Assembly: GCA_902784475.1 (NCBI GenBank)
Contig: CACZUX010000006.1
Coordinates: 1-49,878, forward strand
DNA: 49,878 nt
Direction of reading: 5' to 3'
Origin: an uncultured Bacteroidales bacterium
Lineage (GTDB): Bacteria > Bacteroidota > Bacteroidia > Bacteroidales > Bacteroidaceae
Below are positions 25,321-36,895 of the stretch, in pieces. A program made the translations under genes and the position numbers. Under the pieces are notes generated by a model, which had not been told where the DNA came from, did no database searches, and saw only the letters and a program-made list of their open reading frames with translations. How positions within the stretch are numbered: the stretch's first letter is position 1; the number at the start of each line of letters is the position of its first letter.

Positions 25321-27308
25321 TACAAGAAGAAAACACACCGCAGGGATCCGCTTTTGTGGCCTATGGTGAGGAGAACATACGCCACCTCTCCGATATGGAG
25401 CACGTGCGCACCAGACCCGGTATGTATATCGGCAGGTTGGGCGACGGCAGTCAGGCTGAGGATGGCATCTACGTGCTACTCAAGGAGGTCATCGACAACA
25501 GCATCGACGAGTTCAAGATGAACGCCGGAAAGCGTATCGAAATAGACATCAACGACCACAAGAGCGCCGCCATTCGCGACTACGGACGCGGCATCCCCTT
25601 GGGCAAACTGGTCGACGCCGTGTCGATGCTGAACACCGGTGGCAAATATGATTCCAAGGCTTTCAAGAAGAGTGTCGGTCTGAACGGTGTCGGTTTGAAG
25701 GCCGTCAACGCCCTGTCCAACCGCTTTGAAGCCCACTCCTTCCGCGACGGCGAAGTGCGGCGCACGGTCTTCGAAAAAGGTGTGCTCAAGAGCGACGTCA
25801 CCGAAAAGACCGAGGAGGAAAACGGTACCTACATCTTCTTCGAACCCGACGACACTCTGTTTAAACACTACAAGTTCCGCGACGAATTCGTGGAAACGAT
25901 GCTGCGCAACTACACTTATCTGAACACCGGCCTGACCATCATGCTGGGCGGACGCCGCATCGTCTCCCGCGAAGGACTCTCCGATTTGCTCAACGACCGC
26001 ATGGACTATGAGGCCCTCTATCCCATCGTCCACCTGCGCGGCGAAGATATCGAAATCGCCTTCACCCACTCCAAGCAGAACGGTGAAGAATACTACAGCT
26101 TCGTCAACGGACAGCACACAACATTAGGCGGCACTCATCAGGCAGCATTCAAGAAATACATTGCCGAAGTCATTCGCGACTACTCCGGCAAACCTCACGA
26201 TTTCACCGACATCCGTAATGGTCTCGTAGCTGCCATCTCCATCAACATCCAGGAGCCGCTATTCGAAAGTCAGACCAAGGTGAAGCTCGGATCGCTCACC
26301 ACCATTCCTGACGGAGGCATCTCCATAGACAAATTCGTCGGCGACTTCGTCAAGCGCGAGGTGGACAACTACCTGCACAAGAACACCGACGTGGCCGACA
26401 TCATCTTGCAGAAGGTGGCCGAAAGCGAAAAGATTCGCAAAGAGATGGCAGGCGTGGCCAAAAAGGCACGCGAAATGGCCAAGAAGGCCAACCTGCACAA
26501 CCGTAAACTACGCGACTGCCGCATACATCTCACCGACCCCAAGGGCGACAAAAAGGAAGACTCGTGCATCTTCATCACCGAGGGCGACTCCGCCAGCGGC
26601 AGCATCACCAAGAGCCGCGACGTGAACACGCAGGCAGTGTTCTCGCTGCGCGGCAAGCCGCTCAACTGCTTCGGACTGACGAAGAAAGTGGTCTATGAAA
26701 ACGAGGAGTTCAACCTGCTGCAGGCGGCGCTCAACATAGAAGAAGGGCTTGAAGGGCTGCGCTACAACAAAGTCATCGTGGCCACCGATGCCGATGTGGA
26801 CGGCATGCATATCAGACTACTGATGATCACCTTCTTCCTGCAATTCTTCCCCGAACTGGTGAAAAAAGGCCATGTCTATATCCTGCAGACACCGCTGTTC
26901 AGAGTGCGCGGCCGCAAATCGAAAATCGGCAAGACCAAGTTAAAAGCGCTGGAGGAGGCTACAGAAGTAACCGACGGCCAGAACAACAAACAACTCTCCA
27001 TCACCTCTGAATTCATCACGCAATACTGCTACAGCGAGGAGGAGCGCGTGCAAGCCATCGAAGACCTTGGTCCAGAACCCGAAATTACACGATTCAAAGG
27101 TCTGGGAGAGATTTCACCCGAAGAGTTCAAGCACTTCATCGGAGAAAATATCCGCTTGGAACAGGTGACGCTCAACAAGGGCGATCAGGTGGCTCAGCTA
27201 CTGGAATACTATATGGGCAAAAACACAATGGACCGACAGAACTTCATCATTGACAACCTCGTCATTGAGGAAGACTTGCCCGAAGAGGAAGAGGAGGACG
27301 TGGCATGA
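25302..27308 (+). CDS. parE: DNA topoisomerase IV subunit B (type IIA)
   Basis: 668 residues from ATG 25302 ([10 protein letters not shown]); an upstream in-frame ATG at 25260 lies deeper in the preceding gene. The GHKL ATPase motifs are complete: [33 protein letters not shown] and [11 protein letters not shown]. The Toprim domain carries [17 protein letters not shown] and [11 protein letters not shown]. With ParA/ParC-type subunits it relaxes and decatenates DNA. ParE rather than GyrB is chosen from length and the order parE-coaD-S41 protease, familiar in Bacteroidales; GyrB is the main alternative. The stop overlaps the coaD start (ATGA). Confidence 0.88.
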   Translation: MEENAVIQEENTPQGSAFVAYGEENIRHLSDMEHVRTRPGMYIGRLGDGSQAEDGIYVLLKEVIDNSIDEFKMNAGKRIEIDINDHKSAAIRDYGRGIPLGKLVDAVSMLNTGGKYDSKAFKKSVGLNGVGLKAVNALSNRFEAHSFRDGEVRRTVFEKGVLKSDVTEKTEEENGTYIFFEPDDTLFKHYKFRDEFVETMLRNYTYLNTGLTIMLGGRRIVSREGLSDLLNDRMDYEALYPIVHLRGEDIEIAFTHSKQNGEEYYSFVNGQHTTLGGTHQAAFKKYIAEVIRDYSGKPHDFTDIRNGLVAAISINIQEPLFESQTKVKLGSLTTIPDGGISIDKFVGDFVKREVDNYLHKNTDVADIILQKVAESEKIRKEMAGVAKKAREMAKKANLHNRKLRDCRIHLTDPKGDKKEDSCIFITEGDSASGSITKSRDVNTQAVFSLRGKPLNCFGLTKKVVYENEEFNLLQAALNIEEGLEGLRYNKVIVATDADVDGMHIRLLMITFFLQFFPELVKKGHVYILQTPLFRVRGRKSKIGKTKLKALEEATEVTDGQNNKQLSITSEFITQYCYSEEERVQAIEDLGPEPEITRFKGLGEISPEEFKHFIGENIRLEQVTLNKGDQVAQLLEYYMGKNTMDRQNFIIDNLVIEEDLPEEEEEDVA

Positions 27309-27742
27309 AGGCGCTGTTTCCCGGTTCGTTCAACCCGTTCACTAAAGGTCACGCCGACATTGTGGAGCGCGCCCTAAAGTTGTTCGACAAAGTCGTGGTG
27401 GGCATTGGCGTCAACGCAGCAAAGCGCGCCCCTTCTCAAGAGGAAGTACAGGCCCATGAGCGTCTCAAAGCTTACTACAAAGACGACCCCAAGGTGCAAG
27501 TGACGGAATATTCCTGCCTCACGGCGGACCTCTGCCAGAAGTTGGACATTGACGTCATCGTGCGCGGCGTACGCAGCATGAAGGATTTTGAATACGAACG
27601 CCAAATGGCCGACGTCAACCGCAAACTGACGGGTGTGGAAACAGTGGTGCTGTTTGCCAATCCCGCCTACGAAAGCCTCTCCAGCAGCTTGGTGCGCGAA
27701 ATTGCCTCCTACGGCCGCGACGTCAGCACCTTTATTATATAA
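27305..27742 (+). CDS. coaD: Phosphopantetheine adenylyltransferase
   Basis: 145 residues, slightly short for the family (about 155-165). The nucleotidyltransferase motif is [14 protein letters not shown] with the catalytic His18. [19 protein letters not shown] is the substrate-binding segment, and [12 protein letters not shown] is the (I)SSS-x-RE motif. It catalyses the fourth step of coenzyme A synthesis, adenylating 4'-phosphopantetheine. Overlaps the parE stop by 4 bp; the protease gene follows after 28 bp. Confidence 0.94.
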   Translation: MKALFPGSFNPFTKGHADIVERALKLFDKVVVGIGVNAAKRAPSQEEVQAHERLKAYYKDDPKVQVTEYSCLTADLCQKLDIDVIVRGVRSMKDFEYERQMADVNRKLTGVETVVLFANPAYESLSSSLVREIASYGRDVSTFII

Positions 27743-27770
27743 TGATTGCTCCCTGATTCTGTCATATACC

Positions 27771-29333
27771 ATGAAACGACTGATACTCTTCTTTTGTCTC
27801 CTGCTGCCCGCACTGCACCAACACGCTCAGGGCATTAATGAAGCAGAGCTTCGCAAATTCTTTGTGGCCGCACAGAATATCTACGGCCTATACGTGGATA
27901 CCGTCAATGCCCACAAGTTGGTAGAGGATGCCATCAAAGGCATGTTGGAGCATCTGGATCCGCACTCCAACTACAGCGATGCACAGGAAACCAAAAAACT
28001 CAACGAACCGCTTCAGGGCTCGTTTGACGGCATCGGTGTGCAGTTTAACATGTTGGAAGACACTGTGCTGGTAATCCAACCCATCACGAAAGGCCCCTCG
28101 GAGCGTGTGGGCATCCTGGCCGGCGACCGTATCATCTCATGCAACGACACCACACTGGCGGGCGTTAAGATGAGCCGCGATGAAATCATGCGCCATCTGC
28201 GCGGTCCCAGAGGCAGCATCGCCCATCTGGGCATCAAGCGCGAGGGCATCAAGGAATTGCTTTACTTCGACGTGCAACGCGATAAGATTCCCGTCAATTC
28301 GGTGGACGCTGCCTTCATGATAACACCCAAGATCGGCTTAATCCGCTTCAACAACTTCGCCCAGACCACACACCGCGAAATACTTGAAGCACTAGTGAAC
28401 CTGAAGATGCAGGGCATGGAGTCGCTCATCATCGACCTCACACAAAACGGCGGCGGCTATCTCGGCGCCGCAGCAGAGATTGCCAGTGAGTTCCTGCCCG
28501 AAGGTGACATGATTGTGTACACCGAAGGGCGCAGCGCAGCGCCGAGGGAATTCCGCAGTCGCGGCGGACATGCCTTCCAAGAGGGGCGCGTAGCCGTGTT
28601 GGTAGATGAATACTCCGCCTCCGCCGCCGAAATCCTTTCCGGTGCACTGCAGGATCAGGACCGCGGCATCGTCGTGGGGCGCAGGACATTCGGCAAAGGC
28701 CTGGTGCAATGGCCCATCGATTTGCCCGACGGCAGTATGATACGCCTCACGGTGTCGCGCTACTACACCCCCTCCGGGCGCTGTATCCAGAAGCCCTATG
28801 AAAAAGGCAAGCAGAAGGAATACCACATGGATGTCATCAATCGCTACAACAACGGCGAACTGACCAACGCCGATTCCATCCACTTCCCCGACTCGCTGAA
28901 ATACAAGACTCTGCGCAAAGGACGCACCGTCTACGGCGGTGGCGGTGTGATGCCGGACATCTTCGTGCCACTGGACACCACACGCTACACGAAGACCTAT
29001 CGCCAGCTGTCGGCCAAGAGCCTCATCATCAACCACAATCTCCGCTACCTGGACAAGAATCGCAAGTCGTTGCAGCAGCGCTATCCCGACTTTGAGACTT
29101 TCCGCAAAAATTTCGAAGTGCCCCAGTCGCTGATCGACGGTATCTACGCCGAAGCGGACAAGCAAAAAATAGAGCGTCCGAAGGAAGAGCGCGAGACCAC
29201 GGATGAGCGCCTGCGCCAAACACTGAAGGCTCTCATTGCCCGCGACCTGTGGGATATGAACGAATACTTCGCCATCATCTACGAAGACGATCCCATCGTG
29301 ACGACGGCTGTCAAGAAGCTCTCAGAACCCTGA
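27771..29333 (+). CDS. S41-family carboxy-terminal processing protease
   Basis: 520 residues from ATG 27771, which gives a signal peptide (MKRLILFFCLLLPALHQHAQ); the longer frame to 27633 reads through coaD. A PDZ domain (about 80-165; GIGVQFNMLEDTVLVIQPI, SERVGILAGDRIIS) precedes the S41 peptidase core. Ser284 in YSASAAEI and Lys309 in TFGKG are 25 residues apart, as in CtpA-type Ser/Lys proteases. A C-terminal helical extension of about 100 residues follows. It should cleave C-termini of periplasmic proteins. Fourth gene of the GNAT-parE-coaD unit. Confidence 0.9.
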   Translation: MKRLILFFCLLLPALHQHAQGINEAELRKFFVAAQNIYGLYVDTVNAHKLVEDAIKGMLEHLDPHSNYSDAQETKKLNEPLQGSFDGIGVQFNMLEDTVLVIQPITKGPSERVGILAGDRIISCNDTTLAGVKMSRDEIMRHLRGPRGSIAHLGIKREGIKELLYFDVQRDKIPVNSVDAAFMITPKIGLIRFNNFAQTTHREILEALVNLKMQGMESLIIDLTQNGGGYLGAAAEIASEFLPEGDMIVYTEGRSAAPREFRSRGGHAFQEGRVAVLVDEYSASAAEILSGALQDQDRGIVVGRRTFGKGLVQWPIDLPDGSMIRLTVSRYYTPSGRCIQKPYEKGKQKEYHMDVINRYNNGELTNADSIHFPDSLKYKTLRKGRTVYGGGGVMPDIFVPLDTTRYTKTYRQLSAKSLIINHNLRYLDKNRKSLQQRYPDFETFRKNFEVPQSLIDGIYAEADKQKIERPKEERETTDERLRQTLKALIARDLWDMNEYFAIIYEDDPIVTTAVKKLSEP

Positions 29334-29353
29334 CCCCCCTTCTATAAATCCAT

Positions 29354-29563
29354 TTAATCGGAAGCGCTGCCGTCAATCTTCAGGTAGAGATGGCAGTGAC
29401 AAATGTCCTTTTCGCGATAATCGCTGCAGGGACAGTGCTTGTCGTACCCGTCGTTGTGACAGGGACATTCACCGTTGTTGCGCTCCACCCCCTTGAGGAT
29501 GGCGTTCACCACTTTGTCATTGGGGTTGAGCATCCAACCCTCTTTTCTGAAAATCTGTGTCAT
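29354..29563 (-). CDS. Stand-alone ferredoxin-thioredoxin-reductase catalytic-like mini-protein
   Basis: 69 residues with three Cys-x-Cys pairs at regular spacing: CPC (33-35), CPC (44-46) and CHC (55-57), each 8 residues apart. This resembles the 4Fe-4S plus redox-disulfide site of the FTR beta subunit, although the classic spacing is wider between the first two pairs. The protein is shorter than plant and cyanobacterial FTR-beta, and no alpha subunit is present. It starts 2 bp after the mutS stop, so it is likely the second gene of that transcript. The redox partner is unknown. Confidence 0.7.
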   Translation of the reverse strand: MTQIFRKEGWMLNPNDKVVNAILKGVERNNGECPCHNDGYDKHCPCSDYREKDICHCHLYLKIDGSASD

Positions 29564-29565
29564 GG

Positions 29566-32172
29566 CTATCCTTGATTTTTGCCTTTTATCAGGCTTTGTA
29601 TGTTGTTCAGCTTGTTGAGCGCTTCGAGTGGTGTAAGAGCATTAATATCCAAGCCGAGCAATTCGTCGCGGATGGCCGTGAGCACAGGGTCATCCAGTTT
29701 GAAAAACGAAAGTTGCACCCCTTCCCCTGCTTCAGGCGTCGCCGCCAAGCCTTTGCCCAAATTCTCATGGTCCATCGTTTGCTCCAGCTGTTTGAGAATC
29801 ACCTCTGCACGCTTCACGATGCTCGTCGGCATACCGGCCAGACGGGCCACATGAATGCCGAAGGAATGCTCCGAGCCGCCCTCTACAAGTTTGCGCAGAA
29901 AGACTACTTGACCGTTGAGCTCCTTCACCGACACGTTGAAATTGCGGATACGGGAAAACTTGGAGGCCATCTCATTGAGCTCGTGATAATGTGTGGCAAA
30001 AAGGGTGCGCGCCGGAGCGTTGGGGTTCTCGTGAATATATTCAACGATGGCCCACGCAATGGAGATGCCGTCATAGGTGGACGTGCCGCGCCCAAGCTCA
30101 TCGAAGAGCACCAATGAGCGGCGGGTGAGGTTGTTGAGAATGTTGGCAGCCTCCGTCATCTCCACCATGAAAGTGCTCTCGCCCAACGATATGTTGTCGG
30201 AAGCGCCTACGCGTGTAAAGATCTTGTCCACAACGCCGATGCGGGCCGACTCTGCGGGCACGAAGGAACCCATCTGCGCCATCAGCGCAATGAGCGCCGT
30301 CTGTCGGAGTAGCGCACTCTTACCGGCCATATTCGGGCCGGTGATAATCATAATCTGTTGTCCGTCACAACTGAGATAGGTGTCATTGGCCACATAGCTC
30401 TCACCCGGGGGCAACTGTTGCTCGATGACCGGGTGGCGGCCGCCCTTGATGTCGAGCACCTCGCTCGTGTCCACCACGGGACGCACGTAGCGGTTTTCCC
30501 TAGCCGTAAGGGCGAAGGAAAGCAGGCAGTCCAAACGGGCGATGTTGGCCGAGGTCTGCTGTATTTGCTCGGTGTACTCTGAGAGACGTCCGACGAGCGC
30601 CATGAAGATGCGGTTTTCGATGATTTCCATCTTCTCCTGCGCCGTCGTAATCTTCTCCTCGTAGGTCTTAAGTTCTTCGGTGATATAGCGCTCGGCCGAG
30701 ACAAGCGTCTGCTTGCGTATCCACTCCTGCGGCACCTGGTCGCGATAGGTGTTGCGCACTTCCAAATAGTAGCCGAATACATTGTTAAAGCCTACCTTCA
30801 GGCTCTGTATGCCCGTGCGCTCTATCTCGCGCTGCTGCATTTCCAGAAGGTATTCCTTGCCGTGAAAGGCTATCTTGCGACACTCGTCCAACTCCGCATC
30901 CACACCGTCGCAGATGAAGCCACTCTTGGCCATTTGTCCGGGAGGATCCGGCACGATGTTGCGGCGAATGAGGCGCGCCACCTCCGTGAGCTCCTGAAGT
31001 GCAAAAGGACTTCCCTCAGAAAAAAGACTGTTGCAAAGTTGGCGAATGACGTCCACGGCCTCGAGCGAAGTGGCCAAAGCCAAGAGGTCGCGCGGTGTGA
31101 CACGTGCCGTGTTGATTTTGCCCACAAGACGCTCCAAGTCGCTGATGCGCTTCATCTCGTCGTAGATTTCATCGCGCAAATCGGGATTGCGGAACAGTTG
31201 CTCCACAACATCCTGACGGGCAGCGATCTCCTTGGGAGTTTTCAATGGGAAGAGAATCCAACGGGCCAACAGACGTCCGCCCATGGGAGTCACAGTGCGG
31301 TCGATGACCTTGCGCAGCGAGATGCCGTCCTCACTCATCGTAGAGAGCAGTTCCAGGCTGCGCACGGTGAACTTGTCCAGATGCACGTACTGATTCGTCT
31401 CTATGTTTTTCAGCTGAGTGATGTGGCGCAGTTTCGTGTGCTGCGTCATCTCCAAATATTGCAGCACGACGCCAGCAGCCACAAGGGCCGAGTGCATGTG
31501 GTCCACACCGAAGCCCTTGAAGTTTTTTACCTTGAAGTGCTTGCACAACTTCTCCCGGGCAGTCTTTTCGACAAACACCCAGTCGTCCATTTCGAAGGTG
31601 CTGGTCTGGAAATGGAAGACGGCCGTCTTGTCGCGCTTGCCGCGCTCAAAAAGCAATTCTTTGGGATTATAGGCTCCAAGCAACGAACGGACGTGGTCGG
31701 CACTGCCTTCGGATATCAGAAACTCACCTGTGGAAATGTCCACAAAAGCAACGCCGATGGTGGCGCCGCCGAAATGCACGGCGGCCAGGAAGTTGTTCTG
31801 ACCGGCCTCCAACACAGTTTCGCTCTGCACCACACCGGGCGTCACCAGTTCGGTGATGCCTCTCTTGACCAGTTTCTTCGTCAGCTTGGGGTCTTCCAGC
31901 TGGTCGCAGATGGCCACACGCTTGCCGGCACGCACCAGCTTCGGCAGGTAGGTGTCGAGCGCATGGTAAGGGAATCCGGCCATTTCCGTTGCCGGCATGT
32001 TGTCCTTGCCGTTGTTGCGGCGCGTGAGTGTGATACCTAAAATCTCGGCAGCGACGGAAGCGTCCTCTGCGTAAGTCTCATAAAAATCTCCGCAGCGAAA
32101 GAGCAACAAGGCGTCGGGGTGTTGCGCCTTGAGGTCGTAGAACTGCCGCATCATTGGGGTTAATTCCGCCAT
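29566..32172 (-). CDS. mutS: DNA mismatch repair protein MutS
   Basis: 868 residues, standard MutS1 length. The N-terminal mismatch-binding motif is [11 protein letters not shown] (Phe-x-Glu). The ATPase domain has Walker A GPNMAGKS (612-619, Lys618), the signature block [11 protein letters not shown], Walker [17 protein letters not shown], and ATHYHEL. The C-terminal dimerisation helices end the protein. MutS scans DNA for mismatches and recruits MutL. It is divergent from leuS with a shared 98-bp promoter region and is followed by the FTR-like mini-gene. Confidence 0.96.
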   Translation of the reverse strand: MAELTPMMRQFYDLKAQHPDALLLFRCGDFYETYAEDASVAAEILGITLTRRNNGKDNMPATEMAGFPYHALDTYLPKLVRAGKRVAICDQLEDPKLTKKLVKRGITELVTPGVVQSETVLEAGQNNFLAAVHFGGATIGVAFVDISTGEFLISEGSADHVRSLLGAYNPKELLFERGKRDKTAVFHFQTSTFEMDDWVFVEKTAREKLCKHFKVKNFKGFGVDHMHSALVAAGVVLQYLEMTQHTKLRHITQLKNIETNQYVHLDKFTVRSLELLSTMSEDGISLRKVIDRTVTPMGGRLLARWILFPLKTPKEIAARQDVVEQLFRNPDLRDEIYDEMKRISDLERLVGKINTARVTPRDLLALATSLEAVDVIRQLCNSLFSEGSPFALQELTEVARLIRRNIVPDPPGQMAKSGFICDGVDAELDECRKIAFHGKEYLLEMQQREIERTGIQSLKVGFNNVFGYYLEVRNTYRDQVPQEWIRKQTLVSAERYITEELKTYEEKITTAQEKMEIIENRIFMALVGRLSEYTEQIQQTSANIARLDCLLSFALTARENRYVRPVVDTSEVLDIKGGRHPVIEQQLPPGESYVANDTYLSCDGQQIMIITGPNMAGKSALLRQTALIALMAQMGSFVPAESARIGVVDKIFTRVGASDNISLGESTFMVEMTEAANILNNLTRRSLVLFDELGRGTSTYDGISIAWAIVEYIHENPNAPARTLFATHYHELNEMASKFSRIRNFNVSVKELNGQVVFLRKLVEGGSEHSFGIHVARLAGMPTSIVKRAEVILKQLEQTMDHENLGKGLAATPEAGEGVQLSFFKLDDPVLTAIRDELLGLDINALTPLEALNKLNNIQSLIKGKNQG

Positions 32173-32191
32173 CTTTTTTCTTAATTGCGCA

Positions 32192-32199
32192 CAAAGGTA
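32192..32199 (-). promoter_or_regulatory. -7 box of mutS
   Basis: TACCTTTG on the minus strand lies 19 nt upstream of the mutS ATG; no clear -33 element. Confidence 0.5.
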
Positions 32200-32241
32200 A
32201 TAAAAAACTTTTCTATTTTATTTTCCTTGCTGATTTTTTTG

Positions 32242-32249
32242 TACTTTTG
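32242..32249 (+). promoter_or_regulatory. -7 box of leuS
   Basis: TACTTTTG lies 21 nt upstream of ATG 32271 and rules out the longer leuS frame that starts within the divergent mutS 5' end at 32154. Confidence 0.5.
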
Positions 32250-32270
32250 CGGGCGAATTTACATTTTATT

Positions 32271-35108
32271 ATGGCAAAAGAATACAATTTCCGCGAGATT
32301 GAACAGAAGTGGCACCGCCTTTGGACCGAACTGGGCACCTACCGTGTGAAGGAAGACGCAAGCGTCCCCAAATACTACGTCCTGAACATGTTCCCCTACC
32401 CCAGCGGCGCAGGTCTGCATGTGGGTCATCCTCTGGGCTACATCGCCTCCGACATCTATGCCCGCTATAAGCGTCTGCAGGGCTTCAACGTGTTGAACCC
32501 CATGGGCTACGACGCCTACGGCTTGCCAGCCGAGCAGTATGCCATCAAGACGGGACAGCACCCCGAGAAGACCACCTTTGCCAACATTGACCGCTACCGC
32601 GAGCAGCTGGACAAGATCGGATTCAGCTTCGATTGGGACCGCGAGGTGCGCACCTGTTCGCCCGACTACTACCATTGGACGCAGTGGGCCTTCCAGAAGA
32701 TGTTCAACTCCTACTTCGACGAGGAGCTTCAGAAGGCACAGCCCATTGAGAAACTCATAGAGAAGTTCAAAGCCGAAGGCTGCTGGCCCTCCGACGAAAA
32801 GGAGCAGAGCGACCTGCTGATGCAATACCGACTGGCCTTCCTGGGCGAAACGATGGTCAACTGGTGTCCGAAGCTCGGCACCGTGCTGGCCAACGACGAG
32901 GTGGTCAACGGCGTGAGCGAACGCGGCGGCTATCCCGTGGAACAGAAGAAGATGCGCCAGTGGTGTCTGCGCGTGTCGGCTTATGCCCAGCGTCTGCTCG
33001 ACGGCTTGGACACCATCGACTGGAGCGACAGCATCAAAGAGACGCAGCGCAACTGGATCGGACGCTCGGAGGGCACGGAAGTGGAATTCCGCGTGGCCGA
33101 CTCCGACGCCTCCTTCACCATCTTCACAACCCGTGCCGACACGATGTTCGGCGTCACCTTCATGGTGCTGGCACCCGAAAGCGAACTGGTAGAACAATTG
33201 ACAACAGAAGATCAGCGCGAAGCTGTGGCTGAATACGTGAAATACGTCAAGGGCCGCACCGAACGCGAGCGCATGATTGACCACAAAGTCACGGGCGTCT
33301 TCTCCGGCAGCTACGCTATCAACCCCTTCACGGGCGAGAAGAACCCCATTTGGATTTCTGAATACGTGCTGGCCGGCTACGGCACCGGCGCCATCATGGC
33401 TGTGCCTGCTCACGACTCGCGCGACTACGCTTTTGCCAAGCATTTCAACCTGCCCATCGTGCCCCTCATCGAAGGCGCCGATGTCAGCGAACAGAGCTAC
33501 GACGCCAAAGAGGGTATCGTGTGCAATTCACCCGCAGCAGGCAAGACCCCCTATTGCGATCTCTCCCTCAACGGCCTGACCGTGAAGGAAGCCATCGCCG
33601 CCACCAAACGCTATGTCACCGAGAAGAAACTCGGCCGCGTGAAGGTCAACTACCGTCTGCGCGACGCCATCTTCTCGCGCCAGCGCTATTGGGGCGAGCC
33701 TTTCCCCGTATATTACAAGAACGGCATCCCCACGATGATTCCCGAGGAATGTCTGCCCCTGGAGTTGCCTCAGGTGGACAAGTTCCTGCCCACGGAGACC
33801 GGCGAGCCGCCTTTGGGCAACGCACAGAAGTGGGCTTGGGACGAAGCCGCACGCCAAATTGTGGACAAGTCGCTCATCGACGAGAAGAACGTCTTCCCCA
33901 TCGAGCTCTACACCATGCCCGGATTTGCCGGCAGCAGCGCCTACTATCTGCGCTACATGGATCCCCATAATGACAAGGCCCTCGTGAGCGATGAAGCCGC
34001 CTCTTACTGGCAGAACGTGGACCTTTATGTGGGCGGTTCGGAGCACGCTACGGGCCATCTCATCTACAGCCGATTTTGGAACAAATTCCTCTTCGATTTG
34101 GGCGTGAGCAAGAAGGACGAACCCTTCCAGAAGCTCATCAACCAAGGTATGATTCAGGGCTGGTCGAGCTTCGTCTTCCGTCTGCGCGGCACCAACAAGT
34201 TCGTAAGTTACGACCTGCTGGAAGTGCAGTATGACAACGAAGCCAAGAAGAACCGATACTTCTATCAGGGCCAGGAGGCCGATCCCGTATATGCCGACAT
34301 CAGCATGGTTAGCGGTAATGTGCTCAACGTGGAGAAAATCCGCGAATGGACCATTGAATTCCGCAATGCTGAGTTCATCCTCAACGAGAGCGGCCAGTAT
34401 ATCGTGAACCAGGCCATCGAAAAGATGTCGAAGTCGAAATACAACGTGGTGAACCCCGATGACATCTGCGAAAACTACGGCGCCGACACCCTGCGTCTCT
34501 ACGAAATGTTCCTCGGTCCCATCGAGCAGTCGAAGCCTTGGGACGTGGCCGGCATCGACGGCTGCTTCCGCTTCCTGAAGAAGTTCTGGCTGCTCTTCTG
34601 GGACAAGAACGGAGAGCTCGCCGTCAAGGACGAGAAACCCTCTGCCGACAACCTCAAGACTCTGCACAAACTCATCAAGAAAGTGACGGCCGACATCGAG
34701 GTGTTCTCCTACAACACCAGCATTCCCGCCTTCATGGTGGCCACGACGGAGCTCACACAGCAGCAGTGCCGCTCGCGTGAAGTGATGGAGCAGATGGTGA
34801 TTCTTCTGGCACCTTTTGCACCTCACATCGCCGAAGAACTCTACCACGCTCTGGGCCACGAGACGAGCGTCTGCGATGCCCGTTGGCCGCAGTTCGACGA
34901 GAAGTTCCTCGTGGAGAGCACCGTGACTCTGGGCGTGCAGTTCAACGGCAAAGTGCGCTTCTCAATGGCCTTCGCCCCCGACGCCAAACCCGATGAAATG
35001 GTGGCTCAGGTGGTGAACTCGGAAGAGGCCAAGCGCTTCCTCGAAGGCCACGACATCGTCAAGACGATTGCCGTACCCGGCCGCATCGTCAACATCGTCA
35101 TCAAGTAA
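32271..35108 (+). CDS. leuS: Leucyl-tRNA synthetase
   Basis: 945 residues from ATG 32271. The class I signatures are HVGH (50-53) in [16 protein letters not shown] and KMSKS (718-722). The CP1 editing domain shows [17 protein letters not shown] and [16 protein letters not shown], with the Asp that discriminates leucine. A segment of about 70 residues just before KMSKS ([19 protein letters not shown] onward) is typical of Bacteroidota LeuS. It charges tRNA-Leu. It leads an operon with the YitT and rdgB genes (21-bp gap, then overlap). Confidence 0.96.
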   Translation: MAKEYNFREIEQKWHRLWTELGTYRVKEDASVPKYYVLNMFPYPSGAGLHVGHPLGYIASDIYARYKRLQGFNVLNPMGYDAYGLPAEQYAIKTGQHPEKTTFANIDRYREQLDKIGFSFDWDREVRTCSPDYYHWTQWAFQKMFNSYFDEELQKAQPIEKLIEKFKAEGCWPSDEKEQSDLLMQYRLAFLGETMVNWCPKLGTVLANDEVVNGVSERGGYPVEQKKMRQWCLRVSAYAQRLLDGLDTIDWSDSIKETQRNWIGRSEGTEVEFRVADSDASFTIFTTRADTMFGVTFMVLAPESELVEQLTTEDQREAVAEYVKYVKGRTERERMIDHKVTGVFSGSYAINPFTGEKNPIWISEYVLAGYGTGAIMAVPAHDSRDYAFAKHFNLPIVPLIEGADVSEQSYDAKEGIVCNSPAAGKTPYCDLSLNGLTVKEAIAATKRYVTEKKLGRVKVNYRLRDAIFSRQRYWGEPFPVYYKNGIPTMIPEECLPLELPQVDKFLPTETGEPPLGNAQKWAWDEAARQIVDKSLIDEKNVFPIELYTMPGFAGSSAYYLRYMDPHNDKALVSDEAASYWQNVDLYVGGSEHATGHLIYSRFWNKFLFDLGVSKKDEPFQKLINQGMIQGWSSFVFRLRGTNKFVSYDLLEVQYDNEAKKNRYFYQGQEADPVYADISMVSGNVLNVEKIREWTIEFRNAEFILNESGQYIVNQAIEKMSKSKYNVVNPDDICENYGADTLRLYEMFLGPIEQSKPWDVAGIDGCFRFLKKFWLLFWDKNGELAVKDEKPSADNLKTLHKLIKKVTADIEVFSYNTSIPAFMVATTELTQQQCRSREVMEQMVILLAPFAPHIAEELYHALGHETSVCDARWPQFDEKFLVESTVTLGVQFNGKVRFSMAFAPDAKPDEMVAQVVNSEEAKRFLEGHDIVKTIAVPGRIVNIVIK

Positions 35109-35129
35109 ACGCCGCCTCCCCCGGAAGTT

Positions 35130-36314
35130 ATGCGCCGGCATTTGATCATCGACTTCAGAGACGCGTGGGCCGAAGTGCGCGACTTCCTCATGATCGCCCT
35201 CGGCACGGCGCTTTACTGCACCGGCGTGGTGGTCTTCATGTTGCCCTACGGCCTCACCACCGGCGGCGTGTCGGGTCTGGCGATGATTACCTTCTACAGC
35301 ACGGGCATTCCGGTGCAGTTCACCTACTTCTCCGTCAACATCCTGTTTCTGCTGGCGGCGGTGAAGGTGCTGGGCTGGCGCTTCTGTATCAAAACCATCT
35401 TCGGCGTCTCGGCCGCAACATTCTGGCTGTGGCTCTTCCAGCTCGTCATACAGAACCCCGTGACGCATCAGCTGCCCCGCATCGTTGGCGATGAGATGTT
35501 CATGGCCTGCGTCCTGGGCAGCATCATCGAAGGTATCGGCCTGAGTTTCTGCTTCCTCCACAACGGCAGCATGGGCGGCACCGACATCATCGCCGCGATG
35601 GTCAACAAGTTCAGGGATGTCAGTCTGGGCCACATCATGATGGCCTGCGACGTCGTCATCATCTCCTCCTGCTACTTCGTCTTCCACGACTGGCAGAGAG
35701 TCATCTTCGGCTTCGTCTTCCTCATCCTCTCGAGCATCACGCTGGACTACTGCGTGCGCCGTCAGCACCAATCGGTGGAGTTCAAAATCTTCTCGCGCAA
35801 CCACGCCGGCATCGCCCAGGAAATCACGCGTCACGGCTACGGCGTCACCGTGCTTGAGGGCAAGGGTTGGTGGACTCAGACGGAGCGCAAGGTGCTCGTG
35901 TGCATCGTGCGCGAGCGCCACACCAAAGAGATGATGTGCGCCATCAAAAAAGTGGACCCCTACGCCTTCTTCTCCGTGACCAACGTGCAGAACGTTTACG
36001 GCGAAGGTTTCGACACGGTGAAGGCGCACCTCAAGAACCAGAAGCCCATCCTCATCTTCGTCACAGAGGACGCCGCCCGTCTGGAGCACATGCACAAGCT
36101 GCTCGACGCCCGTTTCGACCTGCGCAGCACCGAAGACATCGGATGCTCCGTCAAAGATCCGCGCTACATCAAGCGCCTCTACGCTTTCAACGCTTTCACC
36201 GAAGAAGACGGCGCTCTTGTCGCCGTCACCGGACAATACAACAATGTGGAGCAGGAGCACCGCCTCGAAGGTGCCGACGCCGTCAAACAACTCATTGAGA
36301 TATGCGCACACTGA
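35130..36314 (+). CDS. YitT-family membrane protein with extra C-terminal domain
   Basis: 394 residues. Five to six membrane helices cover about 18-205 and include the YitT blocks LPYGLTTGGVSGLA and NGSMGGTDIIAAMVNKF. A DUF2179-type cytoplasmic domain follows (YGVTVLEGKGWWTQTERKVLVC, VDPYAFFSVTNVQNVYGEGF). Beyond it lies an additional segment of about 100 residues (KPILIFVTEDAARLEH to EICAH) not present in typical YitT of about 290 residues. The transport substrate is unknown. Sits between leuS and rdgB and overlaps rdgB by 13 bp. Confidence 0.85.
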   Translation: MRRHLIIDFRDAWAEVRDFLMIALGTALYCTGVVVFMLPYGLTTGGVSGLAMITFYSTGIPVQFTYFSVNILFLLAAVKVLGWRFCIKTIFGVSAATFWLWLFQLVIQNPVTHQLPRIVGDEMFMACVLGSIIEGIGLSFCFLHNGSMGGTDIIAAMVNKFRDVSLGHIMMACDVVIISSCYFVFHDWQRVIFGFVFLILSSITLDYCVRRQHQSVEFKIFSRNHAGIAQEITRHGYGVTVLEGKGWWTQTERKVLVCIVRERHTKEMMCAIKKVDPYAFFSVTNVQNVYGEGFDTVKAHLKNQKPILIFVTEDAARLEHMHKLLDARFDLRSTEDIGCSVKDPRYIKRLYAFNAFTEEDGALVAVTGQYNNVEQEHRLEGADAVKQLIEICAH

Positions 36315-36895
36315 TTATGGCCACGAACAACGAGCACAAGCTGCGCGAGGTTCGTCAGATTTTGGGAGAACGTTTCGTCGTGAAAGGGCTCTCCGACATA
36401 GGTTGTCACGAAGACATTCCCGAGACGGGCGACACCTTTGAGAGCAACGCCCGACAGAAGGCCCGCTACGTGCATGAGCACTACGGCGTGGACTGTTTTG
36501 CCGACGACTCGGGCCTCGAAGTGGACGCTCTCGGCGGACAACCCGGCATCTATACCGCACGATTCGCCGCCATCAACGGTTACGGCGACGGCCACGACAG
36601 CAGTGCCAACATCCGTCTGTTGCTGGAGCGCCTCAAGGGCGAGACGAACAGGCGCGCCCGCTTCCGCACGGTCATCTGTCTGATTGAGAACGGACGCGAA
36701 CGTCTCTTTGAGGGCATCGTCGAAGGCGATATCGTCACAGAGCCCCGAGGCACCAACGGCTTCGGCTACGACCCCGTGTTTGCGCCCGAAGAATCCGGCC
36801 TCACCTTCTCCGAAATGGGCCCGGAGGAGAAGAATCGCATCAGCCACAGAGCCCGTGCCGTAAAGGCTCTGGTGCGCGGATTAAGCGAAGAATAA
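36302..36895 (+). CDS. rdgB: Non-canonical purine NTP pyrophosphatase (RdgB/HAM1)
   Basis: 197 residues, normal length. Family motifs are TNNEHKLREV at the N-terminus, DTFESNARQKA, ADDSGLEVDALGGQPGIYTARFA, GFGYDPVF and the terminal ISHRARAV. The enzyme hydrolyses dITP, XTP and ITP to monophosphates and so keeps deaminated purines out of DNA and RNA. Its start overlaps the YitT stop and its 3' end overlaps the convergent gene by 15 bp. Confidence 0.94.
   Translation: MRTLIMATNNEHKLREVRQILGERFVVKGLSDIGCHEDIPETGDTFESNARQKARYVHEHYGVDCFADDSGLEVDALGGQPGIYTARFAAINGYGDGHDSSANIRLLLERLKGETNRRARFRTVICLIENGRERLFEGIVEGDIVTEPRGTNGFGYDPVFAPEESGLTFSEMGPEEKNRISHRARAVKALVRGLSEE

Noticed and set aside
33528..34859. 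443-codon minus-strand open frame inside leuS
   Set aside because: It is an antisense shadow of leuS with no promoter or domain.
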